A stretch of 64,000 nt of DNA from Cercophora sp. LCS_1 (GCA_036250225.1 JAPZLL010000042.1:248001-312000), one strand, 5' to 3'. Positions 10,178 to 21,159 are shown, counted from the stretch's first letter. Notes: generated by a model not told the origin, from the sequence alone. Program-made: numbers and translations.

Positions 10178-12862
10178 CTAGGTAAAAACAAACCGCTCAT
10201 TCTCCAAGCCCATTTGCATCCCCTCCCCCTCCATAACCCCGTGCACATATACCGCCCCAAAAAACTGATACCTCTTTTCTCCCCCACTCTTGCCTTCTTC
10301 CGTTGTGACTCTTCTCAGCAAAAACGGCACTTCCCCTCCCCTCAACAAACAAACCAGATCCCCGTCCTCCACATTGTCCGGCGCACTCCCAATCCACCCT
10401 TTTGCGGTCCTAATCATCCTCCTCCCCAACTGGCACCCCTCGATCCACTTGGCAAACGCTATGGTTGGTTTTTCGCTCGAGTGGGAGTGCTCCGCGTACC
10501 AGTTGCGAACAAAGATTTGGCTGCTGTGTTGGCCGTCGTCGAAGAGGAGGAGTTTCGACCAGGGTTCGAAATAGGTTTTGGCAAACTCCTTGTTGGGCTT
10601 GGTGCGACGGGTTAGGTCTCGCGGGTCGCGGTTGAGGATGAGGGTGCGGAGGAATGCTGAGCCGTAGGTAGACTCGCCGTCGGGGTAGGGGGCGGAGCCT
10701 ATTCCGGATTCTTTGGCGTGGGGTGGGGATTTGGTGGTGAGAGCGGTTGTTTTATTTTTGCTAGTTGATGGTGGGTCAGCGTTGTCCTGTTGGGCGGCGG
10801 GCGCTTCTTTGTCGTTAGCAGAGACGAGGTTGGAGTTTTCTAGGAGTTGCAAGAGCTCAGGGTCGAGGTTGTCTGGCATTTTGTCTTTCCTGGCTGGCTG
10901 CCCTGCGTCTTCGGTCGTTTTTCCAGCCTCTTGCTCGTCCGCGTTTTCAGGGAGTTGCTTCGTAATCTTTCCGCGGGAGGCGAGGTAGTCCAAATGGCGC
11001 TTCATCACACCCCCTGGGATGTACTGCCCCACATACCCGCCGGTGCAGCGGCCGAATATGGCCACTTGGAACCAGGTCAGCATCGAGGTCATACTCATGC
11101 CCGCTGAGTCTAGCATGTCGCTTATTCCAGTGACGGAATCGAGGATGTATCCATCGAGTGAGATCTCGTTACGGTCGGCGACAGCGATTAGCTGGTCCGG
11201 ATCTGGAACCTCCACGTCGTCGATGCGGAGCCCGGGCTTGGTGTCCAAGGTGGCCTGGTATGTCCACTCATCGCGACTCTTGAATCTTCCGATTCCCCGC
11301 TTCCTATTGTTTGAGGCTGCGAGATTGGGGACAATAGACAACCACTTTCCTGCGGGATCGTGGTGGACTGGGGCCACCAGGTGTAAAAAATCCAGAGTTC
11401 CGTGTTGGATAATGTGATTGATAGTGACGTTGAGGTAAAGCAGGTAGGGCGGCGCGTTATAGTCGAGGAACGAGGTGACGATATGCCGGTCCCTCTCATC
11501 GGTGATCAGGCCAAGCAGTGCGAACACGCGATCCAAGGGCTCTGTCGACTGAAAATTGGCCGTAGCGCGGAGCAACTCTAGTACCCCCATGTGTGCCTTC
11601 TCGTGCACCCGCTTCCGAAAGCTTTCCAACCGAAGAACATTCTCAACAAGCGTCTCATCCGACAACACCTCCCCCATGCTCCACTCCATGTAGTTGTTCA
11701 GTCCACCCAGATGATGCGAGACCTCGGCACTGTCCGCAAGCACTTCCCAGGGACCAAAGTGAATGCCGTCAAAGAACATCGTTTTTTCCGATACAGCAAC
11801 CTCTTGGCAAATCCACATGCGCTCAAACCATGACTGTTGGAACAGCAACTTCATCCCATCGCGATTGTCCCACGGCACCGCGAGCTGCCTGTCACCGTAC
11901 TTCATGTGGTCCAGGGTGTCGAATGTGATTTTGTCCTGGAGAACCATCTCCCTGAACTCCGGTATTCTCCACATCTCGCCGAGCATCACCATGCTGTCGA
12001 AGGCCTTGTCAATCTTGTCCAAGTTCTCCTTGCTTGCACCCTTTCCAGCTGGAAGCCAAACTAGGGTATTTCTGGCTGCCCTGTAGATGTCCCTCATCAT
12101 CGTCACCTGCTCCTTCCGCTCCGAGAAATTGTCCTGGTTGATGCACAAGGCGTCGATCCACAGCCTGGGTTGTTCGTAGAGCTCACCAATGTTGGCGAGT
12201 GCGTCCCAAACCGTCTCGGTCACGGCGAGGGATTTCCCATTGCAGCGAATCTTGTGCGTCTTGGCTGGATTGCCCCATGTGTACGACAGAGCGGTGAAGT
12301 TGGCGAGGGCCTCAGGGGCGGCTTTGTCCCACTTGGACAGGTGATCGCAGAAGAGGAGCCAGTCTTGTTCTCCTCGAGCCTGGGAATCTCCTTCTGGCCG
12401 TGGAGCAAGCATCAAAATTCGGATGTGGCCTTCGGGAAGCTGTGGTCCGTATTCGAACGCGGGGAGCGCTTCGATTGGCGTGTCAGGCTCCAACCCGGGA
12501 TAGTGGATCGAGTCGATGGACCAAAATTTGATCGGCTCGCCATCTGGAGTGGGAAAGTTATTATCGTTTTGCTGTCCTCCCAACTCTTGGGTTCCTGTGG
12601 GCGGCGCTTGACTCGTCTCATCCATTGTCACTTCAAATGAAGTCTTCGTGTTTCCTGGCAGTGGCATCTGAGGATGGGATGAAGTGAGGTCCTTTAGGAG
12701 AAGTTTCTCCACCGCGGCTGAGTGGTGGTTCAGCTCATCAGGCACCAGGGAGTCACGTGATTTTACAGGAAGGAGTTCCTGCTCCTCAGCTCTTTCCTCC
12801 ATTGCTGCAGTTGACAGATTGACGTTGAAACTGGGTTCTTCCACGCCCTGCCAACCCACCAT
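10178..12862 (-). CDS. HET-domain (heterokaryon incompatibility) protein
   Basis: An intronless 894-residue HET protein, a family linked to non-self recognition and programmed cell death in fungi. The domain begins with FTALSYTWGNP near residue 190, then LWIDALCINQDN, a repeat of basic and acidic residues, MMRDIYRAARNTLVWLP and FERMWICQEVAV. The C-terminal part has the usual late motif GDLVCLLRGGEVPFLLRR followed by FFGAVYVHGVMEGEGM. The region between carries a low-complexity Glu/Lys/Pro-rich linker. The frame opens at a GTG, so I take the next codon, ATG at 12862, as the start. It is transcribed divergently from the flavoenzyme at 13239. Gene length and motifs look complete, so this is one of two intact HET genes in the window. 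Confidence 0.92.
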   Translation of the reverse strand: MVGWQGVEEPSFNVNLSTAAMEERAEEQELLPVKSRDSLVPDELNHHSAAVEKLLLKDLTSSHPQMPLPGNTKTSFEVTMDETSQAPPTGTQELGGQQNDNNFPTPDGEPIKFWSIDSIHYPGLEPDTPIEALPAFEYGPQLPEGHIRILMLAPRPEGDSQARGEQDWLLFCDHLSKWDKAAPEALANFTALSYTWGNPAKTHKIRCNGKSLAVTETVWDALANIGELYEQPRLWIDALCINQDNFSERKEQVTMMRDIYRAARNTLVWLPAGKGASKENLDKIDKAFDSMVMLGEMWRIPEFREMVLQDKITFDTLDHMKYGDRQLAVPWDNRDGMKLLFQQSWFERMWICQEVAVSEKTMFFDGIHFGPWEVLADSAEVSHHLGGLNNYMEWSMGEVLSDETLVENVLRLESFRKRVHEKAHMGVLELLRATANFQSTEPLDRVFALLGLITDERDRHIVTSFLDYNAPPYLLYLNVTINHIIQHGTLDFLHLVAPVHHDPAGKWLSIVPNLAASNNRKRGIGRFKSRDEWTYQATLDTKPGLRIDDVEVPDPDQLIAVADRNEISLDGYILDSVTGISDMLDSAGMSMTSMLTWFQVAIFGRCTGGYVGQYIPGGVMKRHLDYLASRGKITKQLPENADEQEAGKTTEDAGQPARKDKMPDNLDPELLQLLENSNLVSANDKEAPAAQQDNADPPSTSKNKTTALTTKSPPHAKESGIGSAPYPDGESTYGSAFLRTLILNRDPRDLTRRTKPNKEFAKTYFEPWSKLLLFDDGQHSSQIFVRNWYAEHSHSSEKPTIAFAKWIEGCQLGRRMIRTAKGWIGSAPDNVEDGDLVCLLRGGEVPFLLRRVTTEEGKSGGEKRYQFFGAVYVHGVMEGEGMQMGLENERFVFT

Positions 12863-13238
12863 CACTCACTTATATCACCCCCCTTAACACATTCGTCTCA
12901 CAACGCACCTCCCTATGAGAATGCCAACAGTTTGGTGCGGTTCTGCTTCTGGAAAAGCGACATGACTCAGAGAGGTTTTTCCGCGTAGGGATGGGCTTTG
13001 TGATTACAGAACAAGATGACGAAACCCCAGGGGCGATGCAAACTGTTTGTGTCGCTTAGCTTGTTTGGGAGTTTCAAAGGGCGCCCCAGAGAGAACAACC
13101 ACTTGGGGTTCCAACCATTTCATGAAGCCTGACTAAGCCATACGTTACCAACCTCTACCCCGCACCAAACCCTACCCTCACCTCACCTCACCTCATCTCA
13201 CCTCCCTCCTCCGTCTTGTCTCTCATACTGAACACACA
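12863..13238. promoter_or_regulatory. divergent intergenic region (HET / flavoenzyme)
   Basis: 376 bp separate the two divergent start codons, so both promoters must lie here. The side nearest the flavoenzyme contains a pyrimidine-rich run of CACCT repeats (about 13178-13205), a common feature just upstream of fungal start codons. No clear TATA box is seen for either gene. Confidence 0.45.
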
Positions 13239-14613
13239 ATGACAACCCTAATCCTAGGCTCCGGCATCTTCGGCGCCTCGACAGCCCTCCACCTAATCCG
13301 CAAACACCCATCCCATCGCATCACCCTCATCGACAGAGACCACTACGCCGCACCAACCCGCGTAGCAGCATCGTGGGACTGGAACAAAGTCGTCCGATCC
13401 GACTACAGCGACCCGTTTTACACGAGACTTGGTCTCGAAGCACAGCAGCTTTGGCGAAGTGATCCGATCTGGAGGGAGTTTTATCACGAGTCGGGCGTTG
13501 TTTGGGTCTCGCCGTCGGATTTTGCGAAGAAGGTCGTGAAGAACTTTGAGGAGGTTGGAGAGCAGGTTGATTTGAGTGTGGTGGGTGTTGATGAGGCGAG
13601 AAAGATTTATGGTGGGTTGTTTGACGGGGCGGATTATACCGGGGTGAAGGAAGTCTTGGTGAACAGAGGGAGTGGATGGGCGGAGGCGAAGGAGGCGTTG
13701 CAGGGGACGATCCAGGAGGCGGTGAATCTGGGGGTGAGTTATGTCACTGGAGAGGTGGAGGCGGTGAATTTTGAAGACGATGGGAGAAGGTGCACGGGGG
13801 TTATGATGAAAGATGGGACGGTCATGGAGGCAGAGAGAGTGGTTCTTTGTACTGGGGCTTGTACGCCCAAGTTGTTGGTTGATAGCGCACCTGAGCGGAG
13901 GGAGTTTCATGCTGATGGGAGGATCATGGCTGTTGCCGTGACGGAGGGGACGGCGCCGCTGAATGAGGAGCAGAGGGCAGTCTTGGAGACGATGCCGGTT
14001 GGGATCAATGAAAACCCAACAGAGCGTGGTGGGTAATTCCGAGAAGTGATGAGCTTTGCTAACTAGGTTGGCAGGCTTGGATGTCGGGTGTCTCCCGCTC
14101 CCAAAGATGGGCGCCCTTAAGTGCTGGGGGCAAGTCCTATTCCGGAACACGGTTGACCATCCACTTACACAGCAGCCACTGTCGACGCCCCCGGCAGGCC
14201 CAAACTACAATCAGTGGGATGTTCCTTCTGAGCTGAAGGAGGATGTCCGGTGGGCTTTGAGGTCTTTGTTCCATGAAGGAAGATTTGACACCGAAATGGA
14301 GAACTTTCGAATCTGCTGGTGAGTTACATCCTCGCCAAACCTTGAGTTCCGCTGAAAGCTTGACAGGGACGCGGTGACACCGAGCAATGACTTCATTGTG
14401 TCTCCTCACCCTGCCTCTGACGGCCTGTACGTTGCAACATGTGGATCATTTCACGGTTTCAAGTTCCTTCCCGTCATTGGCAAATATGTCGTCGAGATGC
14501 TGGACGGCGAGTTAGACCCTGCAACAGCAAAGAGATGGGCATGGGATCGACAGCTGCCACCGACAGAAAACAACAAGAAGTGGTCACAACGAGAGCTCAA
14601 GGACTTTGCATAA
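13239..14613 (+). CDS. FAD-dependent amine/amino-acid oxidase (fructosyl-amino-acid/saccharopine oxidase type)
   Basis: A DAO-family flavoenzyme that would oxidise a secondary amine such as a fructosyl or sarcosine-like amino acid with release of hydrogen peroxide. Three exons, 13239-14028, 14075-14318 and 14367-14613, give 426 residues, normal for the family. The dinucleotide motif GSGIFG is at residues 7-12. The final exon contains SPHPASDGLYVATCGSFHGF and FLPVIGKYVVEML, the conserved C-terminal FAD-binding region, and the second junction restores the RICWDAVTP segment whose Cys is a candidate for the covalent flavin link. Introns are 46 and 48 nt with GCTAAC and GAAAGCTTGAC-type branch sequences. 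No peroxisomal SKL ending is present (the C-terminus is KDFA). Exact substrate is not readable. Confidence 0.88.
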
Positions 14614-14692
14614 CATATCTTCCTCTTATTCCTCGAATACCACTCATTCCCATCCTCACCTCCTAGCTTCTTCATCGATATCAGTCCCCAAC

Positions 14693-15316
14693 CTAAACAT
14701 GACTGATCCTAAACCCCGTCGAAATAAAGAACCCATTCGTCCCATTAAAACAACTCACACTCCCAGTGGCGTCCACCCGTCCGCCAACCGCAGACCCAAC
14801 GGCGCTATTCGTGTAAAACCTCAAATCATTCGCCCCAAACAACGCCCTTTGCAGCGGCTGTGGCGAATTAATCTTGACGGCAAACTTGCACGTCCCCGAC
14901 GCAGCAAGCGTCACGTAACCAGCCGGTGCGGCAGCGAAGTCAGCAGCCTCGATCACCCAGTATCCCAGCGCGCCGTTATCGCCCAGCGGCGTGGAGCGCG
15001 TGTATGCGAGGGCGATGGCTTTGCAGTCGGTTGCGAGGGGCGCAGACTCACCGCCTGTCACGACGGTGTTCCATTCGCCGCAGTAGTCGTTACGGCCGTC
15101 GGCGGGGTTGGCATAGGTTGTGTACTGGAGCCGTTTGTTGAGGTGGGTATTTTCTTCACGGATTTTGTGGAAGGTGAGTGATGGGTTCTCGTAGATTGTT
15201 GCGCTCGTGCCTGAGGGAAGGGTGATGATGCGTGGAGTGAGGCCTGTGTAGGGAGACGGCGTTGCGAGGGCGTCGACGAGGGGCGAGAGCGCGAGGAGGA
15301 GAGAGAGGGAATGCAT
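14693..15316 (-). CDS. secreted Hce2/Ecp2-like protein
   Basis: A 207-residue secreted protein with the Hce2 domain, named after the Ecp2 effector of Cladosporium fulvum. The signal peptide is MHSLSLLLALSPLVDALA; a longer open frame upstream has no good context, so the ATG at 15316 is preferred. The domain runs from DYCGEWNTVVTGGES through APLATDCKAIALAY and GYWVIEAADF to GTCKFAVK and VDATGSVSC, with the conserved Cys pattern (four Cys in the domain). No membrane segment or GPI signal is visible. Members occur both in pathogens and in saprotrophs, so a host-directed role is not implied. Its 3' end converges with the flavoenzyme, 79 bp apart. Confidence 0.88.
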   Translation of the reverse strand: MHSLSLLLALSPLVDALATPSPYTGLTPRIITLPSGTSATIYENPSLTFHKIREENTHLNKRLQYTTYANPADGRNDYCGEWNTVVTGGESAPLATDCKAIALAYTRSTPLGDNGALGYWVIEAADFAAAPAGYVTLAASGTCKFAVKINSPQPLQRALFGANDLRFYTNSAVGSAVGGRVDATGSVSCFNGTNGFFISTGFRISHV

Positions 15317-16760
15317 TTTGGCTGAGATAATATTCGACGAGTCAAAGTGCGAGATGAAGTGCGAGTGCGAGAATGTTGGCGATATTCGAGACATCTAGGA
15401 TGGCAAAGACGCGAATTTATACCTCAGCTGATGACCACCAGGCTTGTAGACCCGGTTGCGTCGGGACATACATGACCGAATGTTTTTTCCTTCACATCTC
15501 AGCTGAACCCCGCTCGACTTTGGTGACGCGCATGATCGATGGCGATAATGGGGGCGATGCAGAATCCTGCTGCAACCGTGCGTGATGTTGATGATGCCGA
15601 GGGCCCCTGCCGAGAAAATAAAGTGGTGATTCTCCTCTTTGCCCGGTTCAGAGCTGACGACTAAAATCCCGAGCAGCCGAGTTGGGGTCCAAAGCGGCTC
15701 GTTGGTCGCCTCGGTGTTTTCAGCACGCAACGTCAGAAGGCCCGACATTCGCAATTCTTCAGCAATTGCGCGGTTTTGTGAGGGGTTTGCACTCCCCAGT
15801 GTGGCACAGTCATCATGCCAACCAAGTTTCAAGGCCCCCGATCAACGGTTCCCGAGGAATGAATGACGACTAGTATCAGCTGTATTCCGCTTACCTCGGT
15901 GAGTTGTTGCACAAACGGCACAGTGTTACACTGCTAGAGCTGGAGCTTCAAAGGAATGCACCTTACATTGGCGTGAGACGGCAAATAATGTTGACTTGGT
16001 TGGCATTTAGATTGGCTAGGAGAGAATCCAAATGGCATATTGAAAGATGTAAATGGCAGCTCTAGCATTAAGGATTACGAGCGCTGGCGTGAAGGCGAGA
16101 ATGCAGGGTGGAGTTCTTCAATCACACTAACATTTCGGGTTGATTCTCGGGGAACCTGGACCATGGCCGCCTCTGGTGTTCTGCAGCAGTCGTCTGTGGA
16201 ATGAGAGAGCGGACCTGTGAGCGTGAGGGAACAAAACGTCGACGCAAAGCGGTTTGAACTGAGACGATCGAATCGCGAGGATTGGCAAGGTAGGGCGAGC
16301 AGCCCCACCTCGTTCGACTGTCATTGGCAGTAAAAAGGTCACAATGTGCATGTTTAACTGTAGTGTCACATGAAGAGAGTGCTCGCTGTGATGCATTGGT
16401 CTTCCATTGGTGCTGGCTATTGGTGCTGGCTATGCGAAGCCAGCACATCCGGATTCCATGTCTTTCCATCACTGCAAAAGACACGTCATCTGTCGAGTCG
16501 CCATATAGTTGGCAATGTCGAACAAGCAGGCAAGGGAAATCACTGGCTCCTCTATAACCTTGACTGGGAATCTGCAAACTGCGCAAGCATACAAAACGAG
16601 ACCACATACCGACAGAGGGACGAAGTCTTTGCAATACCGCCTCGTTTGACCTCCACCTGTCGAGCAGGGCAAGGATCGGGTAAGGTACTTGATCCTCTTT
16701 ACCCCGCCTCTTCCAGCTAACGAAAGAAAGAGTCCAGTTGACTGTCCGAAGTCGAGGAAT
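15317..16760. other. 1.4-kb stretch without an assured gene
   Basis: I find no coding motif on either strand. A long minus-strand open frame (16122-17492) overlaps the zinc-ribbon gene on the opposite strand and has the composition of an antisense shadow. The stretch presumably includes promoters for the Ecp2-like gene (minus) and the zinc-ribbon gene (plus). Confidence 0.5.
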
Positions 16761-17165
16761 ATGAATCTGGCACCAACGATCCGGGCCCCAGCAGCCTGCT
16801 GCGTCTGTGGGGGTACTTCGATTCAGAAACACATCACCAGCTCTATGAACCGAAAGGGAAACGCCAACCGCCCTTATTACATATGTACCACTAGCTATTG
16901 CGACAAATTCCTCGGCTTTGCAGACACAAAAGGCCTCCACCCCAATAACCCATGGTGCGACTGTGAAGTCCCAAGCAGAATTCAGATTGCAGGTCCAGAT
17001 AAAGCTGTTCCGTGGGGCGTGCATTTTGTGTGCACTCGGGCTGCTTGCAACTTCTATGCACCGTCTGTTACCGACGAGGGAGAACAGGTGAGGGCGACGG
17101 ATGATGGTGTAGCGGAGGTTTTGGCCCGGCTCGGTCTTCGTATCTGGGGCGTTTCTTGGCACTAA
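16761..17165 (+). CDS. GRF-like zinc-ribbon protein
   Basis: A 134-residue Cys-rich protein. It has the arrangement of a GRF-type zinc ribbon: CCVCGGTSIQKH, then RPYYICTTSYCDKFLGFADTKG, a C-D-C turn in NPWCDCEVPSR, and a second half with HFVCTRAACNFYAP. GRF ribbons bind nucleic acids in topoisomerases and APE2-type nucleases; stand-alone fungal versions such as this are uncharacterised. The open frame begins earlier, but ATG at 16761 places the first Cys pair close to the N-terminus as in relatives. No introns or targeting signals are visible. A second zinc-ribbon gene of another family follows about 1 kb downstream on the same strand. Confidence 0.78.
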   Translation: MNLAPTIRAPAACCVCGGTSIQKHITSSMNRKGNANRPYYICTTSYCDKFLGFADTKGLHPNNPWCDCEVPSRIQIAGPDKAVPWGVHFVCTRAACNFYAPSVTDEGEQVRATDDGVAEVLARLGLRIWGVSWH

Positions 17166-18131
17166 GGAGGTGGAGGAGATTTGCAGGAAAAAATAGGCGG
17201 GATGACGGCAGCTGGGAACTGCTTGTGAGGTGTAAGGGTGGAGAGGAGGCGTGGGAGCCTTACGGGAACATGACGGAGACGGAGGCGCCTGGCGAGTATG
17301 AGCGGCGTCATGGGACGGTGGCCGTAAATACTGGAGATGCTGCCTGACGATTTGCCGACCAGTCAGTCTAGCCGCCCAGCTCCTGTGTAGGACGGAATGA
17401 AACGAGAAAGTCTCTGGAAGGGCAAGCTTCCTATTTGCGCGTATCGACTTCGGCACCTTGCTCCGGCTCCTCGGCGTCCCGACGCCGTGCAACCCGCTCG
17501 CTAATCAACGGCCGACCGCCGGGGGCAAGCAGCCAAGAGCGGAGAGAAGATTCTGGGAATTGGCGCGGTGGGGGGAGGGTAACGAGCCGTGCGAACAACC
17601 TCAGGGCCGAGCGGCCACGGATGGCGAGATATTGTTAGATACCCGTAATGCAAGCCGGCCGCTCACTTGTTGCATTGCGCAAAAACTGGGATGGGAGGCG
17701 TTGACTATCTGCAGGGGAATCTTTTGCTCGCCATTGGATGAGGATACTGCGGAAGCCCGCGTGCTTCCTTGCCCTTTGTAGACTGCTCCGTTTGTCCCAG
17801 GTCAGAGGCAAATGGACTGGATGGCTGACTGGATGGAATATATAACCCCTTGGCTGTTCCTCAAACAAACCAACAGCAGTTCTTCCCGTGGATCCAGTGC
17901 ACCCAACACCCGGATCGAGTTCCATACCAAGTTCAAGCGCTCATCACACTCGTCGTGACGTGGAAAAAGGTATTACAGCTGGTGTCTCCGCATTGGACGT
18001 CCTTCCAAGCCGCCCACCTTGCTGCAAACCGCCCGGCTGTCCTGGCGCTAGGCTGGGGCGCATCTACACGACGCACTACGCCATCGCTGACGTCTTCGTT
18101 GCCCTTGTTGCCTGTTGTTCTCCTGCCACAG
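17166..18131. other. intergenic stretch including unresolved 5' part of the 3CxxC gene
   Basis: No independent gene is supported. The start of the downstream zinc-binding gene must lie in this stretch: the frame is open to about 17850 but contains no ATG. An AATATATAACC element at 17836-17848 could be a TATA box, and an ATG frame at 17834 could be a short first exon, but I could not fix the donor site. Confidence 0.4.
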
Positions 18132-18623
18132 AAGAACTACAAGCATACAGTCCGAGCCCAACAGGACGTGACCGCAACCTACCCGTCACTCCATGAGGAT
18201 GTGGTTAATGCCTTCGATAACGTCCCCGCGCCTGCACCTTTGTTCAACCACGACGGATGCAACTCCGAGGTCATCAACGACTACAACACCAGCATCATGG
18301 GTCGATTCGCATGCCAAAACCCAAAGTGTTCCAGCACCGGCTGGAGCAGCAAGAAGATCGCCATCCAAATCCGCGGGTTCCGTGACAACACCTACGACGC
18401 GCTGGTCTTCAAACAACGCTGCCGGACGTGCCAGCATCTAGGCACCATGCGCATCAACAAGAACTCGTACATCGAGAGGTTCGCCTACCGGCCAGAGAAA
18501 TGGGCTGGCGTTCCTATGGAGGCGCCCGAGTACAACGCGGAGGAGCGAGGGCCACCACACGAGTCATCTCTATGCGAGGGCTGCAATGCCGGGCGCTGCC
18601 CAATGCTTGAGGAGCTGGGATGA
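18132..18623 (+). CDS. zf-3CxxC zinc-binding domain protein (5' exon unresolved)
   Basis: This exon encodes a 3CxxC zinc-binding domain. It carries ATYPSLHEDVVNAF, GRFACQNPKCSSTGWSSKKI, KQRCRTCQHLG, a YIERFAYRPEKWAG segment and the closing SSLCEGCNAGRCPM motif; together these give the three CxxC-type pairs of the family. In fungi these short proteins are uncharacterised; animal relatives of the domain are found in receptor-transporting proteins. The exon probably begins after the acceptor TGCCACAG at 18131, since the open frame upstream has no Met. The first exon and true start are not determined. It follows the GRF-like gene in the same orientation. Confidence 0.75.
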   Translation, partial: KNYKHTVRAQQDVTATYPSLHEDVVNAFDNVPAPAPLFNHDGCNSEVINDYNTSIMGRFACQNPKCSSTGWSSKKIAIQIRGFRDNTYDALVFKQRCRTCQHLGTMRINKNSYIERFAYRPEKWAGVPMEAPEYNAEERGPPHESSLCEGCNAGRCPMLEELG

Positions 18624-19023
18624 GTAGCATACAGATAGTACTAGCGAGAGAAGGCTGAAGGGCTCGTCAACGTTCATGGGGACGCTGGCTAGGGGAGGCG
18701 GAGAAGGGAGGGGGTAGAGGGGAGGGTGCGGGCAGGTTGGAATGATGGCACACGAATCGTTGATCTGAATGTGTCCCGCATCTCAACAGTTCTCCCTGCT
18801 CACACCACGGGAAACATCGCCCCAAACATGATGCCCCTTCTCTGGCAGGCTTTTCCCACCTCCCAAGGGCAAGTGGGCACTTGGGGGAAATAAAAGAGGC
18901 GCGCCGCCTTGCTCACACACACTCCACCTCGCATCCCCTTTTTACTCGGTGCATATCTCGGCGTAAACCCCTCACGCCCGGGACTCTACGGGGGTAACGT
19001 GGGTGAGAGCGCTAGCGAAATCC
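18624..19023. other. intergenic stretch
   Basis: A 400-bp gap between converging genes. I see nothing beyond GC-rich and purine-rich runs; presumably it holds both 3' untranslated regions. Confidence 0.5.
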
Positions 19024-20791
19024 TCAATGGTGAGCTTCCAGTTCCGGAAGTGGTCGTGCGAAAAGGCCATTGGTGATAGCTTCAATATCCTCCACTCTCC
19101 CCCACCCCAAGACACACAGACAGAGGAGGCATCTCATTCTCCTAGTGTGCCTGTCCCTTCCCCCCTTGGCCCGGTCGTATTTCTTGCGTGGCTGGGAATT
19201 CCTGTGGGGGGCTCTGGTTCGCTTCAAACTGGTCTGGCTCGGTGCGCTGAAGCTCGACGCGAAGCTCGTGGCGAAGCTCATGGCGGACTCGACACCAAGC
19301 GATGTGGACTCCTGGCTAGGCTCTTCGTCCTCCGCACACAGGTACTGTGGAAGAGCTGGCTCCTCGTCGACGTCCCCAGATTCAGCGTAGCCCACGGTGC
19401 CGACAGCTTGTGACCCGCCATGGTCCTCGCAATCCGTGAACTCGTCAGTCGCCTCTTGATATTGCTCTGCCGCGGCAACTGTGACTTCTGCTCCAGGCGG
19501 CGGCTCCATGTCGGAATGGCGCGCTCGTGCATTGGCCGCCTGGATGAAGCCGTTGCGGTGCTTTTACCCCAAGTCCCTCGCATTTCGGATTGTCGTTGCT
19601 CCCTGAACGAATGTATCACGATCGCTCGTCATGGCGAATGCCTTGACCTGAGTCATGTGGTGCTCGGGCCGCCCGGCCGGCGCAATCGGCAGCGTGACGT
19701 GGTGCGCGTACAGCTGGAGCGTGCCGGTGCCGGCGTGGTAGGTCGAGCTGTATGTGTACGCATTACCGTCGAAGGCGGGCTCCTCCGTGCCGTAATCCTG
19801 CAGGGCCTGCATCGCGCGGGCGGCGGTCGCGCCGTCGAGGCTCGCTTGCCGTTTCGCTACACCTGCCCCTCCTTCAGGGTCTTTAGCCTCCGGGAGGAAG
19901 TTCGGCGCCACTGGTCGTCGCGTGTGCTTTGTAGGGATCATGAGGTGGTCCAGCTCCTTTCTGACTTGCTTGTCGATGTCACCAAAACGAACTCCATCGT
20001 AGAAATCGGGGTTCGCATCGACGGTCTCCCCATCAGTGATCGACTGGAGATGGTTGAAAAGCGCCTCTCCACTGTTAGGGGTGTTCGCGTTGCCAACAAT
20101 GACTGGAATTATTTTGCGCATCACATCTCCTTCATAACCCACATGATCGTGTTCGTCCTGGAAGCGTTCAGAGGCACCGTCGGAGGACTTCGACGGTGAA
20201 AGCGACGGCCTTGGTTGGTGCAAGTCTGCATTGTTCTTCGGCTTCGATTTCCGGCCGTGCAGGTAGACATTGTTGTCATAGAGATGCTGCTCGAAGGCTT
20301 TGTCATACGCCGATGACTTCTTGGGGGTAGCGGTAGTAGCTTTTGTCGATTTCGTCGGCTTGCGTTGTCGGCTTGCTTTGTCTGCTTGACGGTGCAGATG
20401 AACCACTGGAAGCCATGGTGTGTACGGCGCCTTTCGGCCCAGGGCACTGGGACAGGAAGTCAGTATTCGTTCCCAGTCAGCGCATTGCAGACATACCCCT
20501 CGAAGATGGCGAAGACCTGGGCCGCCGTGTCTTGCGAAACGGGCACGATCCGTGGGGTACACTGGAGGTGCCGCGGGTCCTGGGCTGGACCGACTGCTGT
20601 TCCGCCGGTCGAGTTCTCGCAGTGCGCGGCGCGTGAGGGGAACCTTGGACAGGCTGTCCCAGAAATCGGGTGGGAAGTTCGACAGCCCGTGAGGCCTGAG
20701 GCCTGCCTCTCGACTTGAGCTTCTTGTTAGGACGGTGCTCTTGCGAGAGGTTGTCTGCGCGGGCTCTCTTTCGATGTTCTGCGCTCGCCAT
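19024..20791 (-). pseudogene. decayed copy of a repetitive fungal family with a PD-(D/E)xK-like signature
   Basis: The frame matches an uncharacterised ascomycete family (I believe the one catalogued as DUF7924) known to me by FPPDFWDSLSK, LTRRALRELDRRN, FARHGGP, QPRPSLSPSKSS and a nuclease-like block. In that block FYDG, then NFLPEAKDPEG, then AKRQASLDG give a D...E-x-K...Q order as in PD-(D/E)xK nucleases. The gene starts at ATG 20791 with KRARADNLSQEHRPNKKLKS, but the frame shifts by one base near 20700 before FPPDFW. An intron at 20496-20447 (GTATGT...CCCAG) is likely. An in-frame TAA at 19566-19564 interrupts NARDLG|KHRNGF, after which the frame continues to 19024 with Ser/Thr-rich text. 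Two breaks make this a pseudogene unless sequencing errors are involved. It is divergent from the CK1-like kinase. Confidence 0.68.
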
Positions 20792-21159
20792 GAGCAGCTC
20801 CTTCGCAAGGTTGAGGTCGAGGGAAACCCATGTGGATATTCAGGCCGCGCTGGCCTGCAGGACCTCAGTTGGTGTGCATGGCATGGAATGGTAGGGCTGG
20901 GAACGCGTCGTCGCCTGCGGGTGGGTGTGGCCACCCTGTGCGGGGTAAGTGGCTCGGGTCGAAACGCCACCGAACGGCGCCTTGGTGCTCCCTTAGCTAT
21001 ATGCAACGAGGCGGGGCTGCTTCTGCGTTTACCGCCATCGTCTGTGTTGCGCAGCGCCCGACGTCCGGCAGCTGGTAGCCCCTGCCCAGATCCGCCGTGG
21101 TCAGCAAGATTATTTCCACGCGCTTTGGCTCACTTTGCAGCATCGCCTGCCATCTCACA
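20792..21159. promoter_or_regulatory. divergent promoter region, nuclease-like relic / CK1-like kinase
   Basis: About 370 bp between the two divergent starts. I see no clear TATA box. If the minus-strand gene is dead, the whole interval may now serve only the kinase. Confidence 0.4.

Noticed and set aside
16122..17492. Minus-strand open frame of about 456 codons
   Set aside because: It lies opposite the GRF-like gene and has no motif; its composition is that of an antisense shadow.
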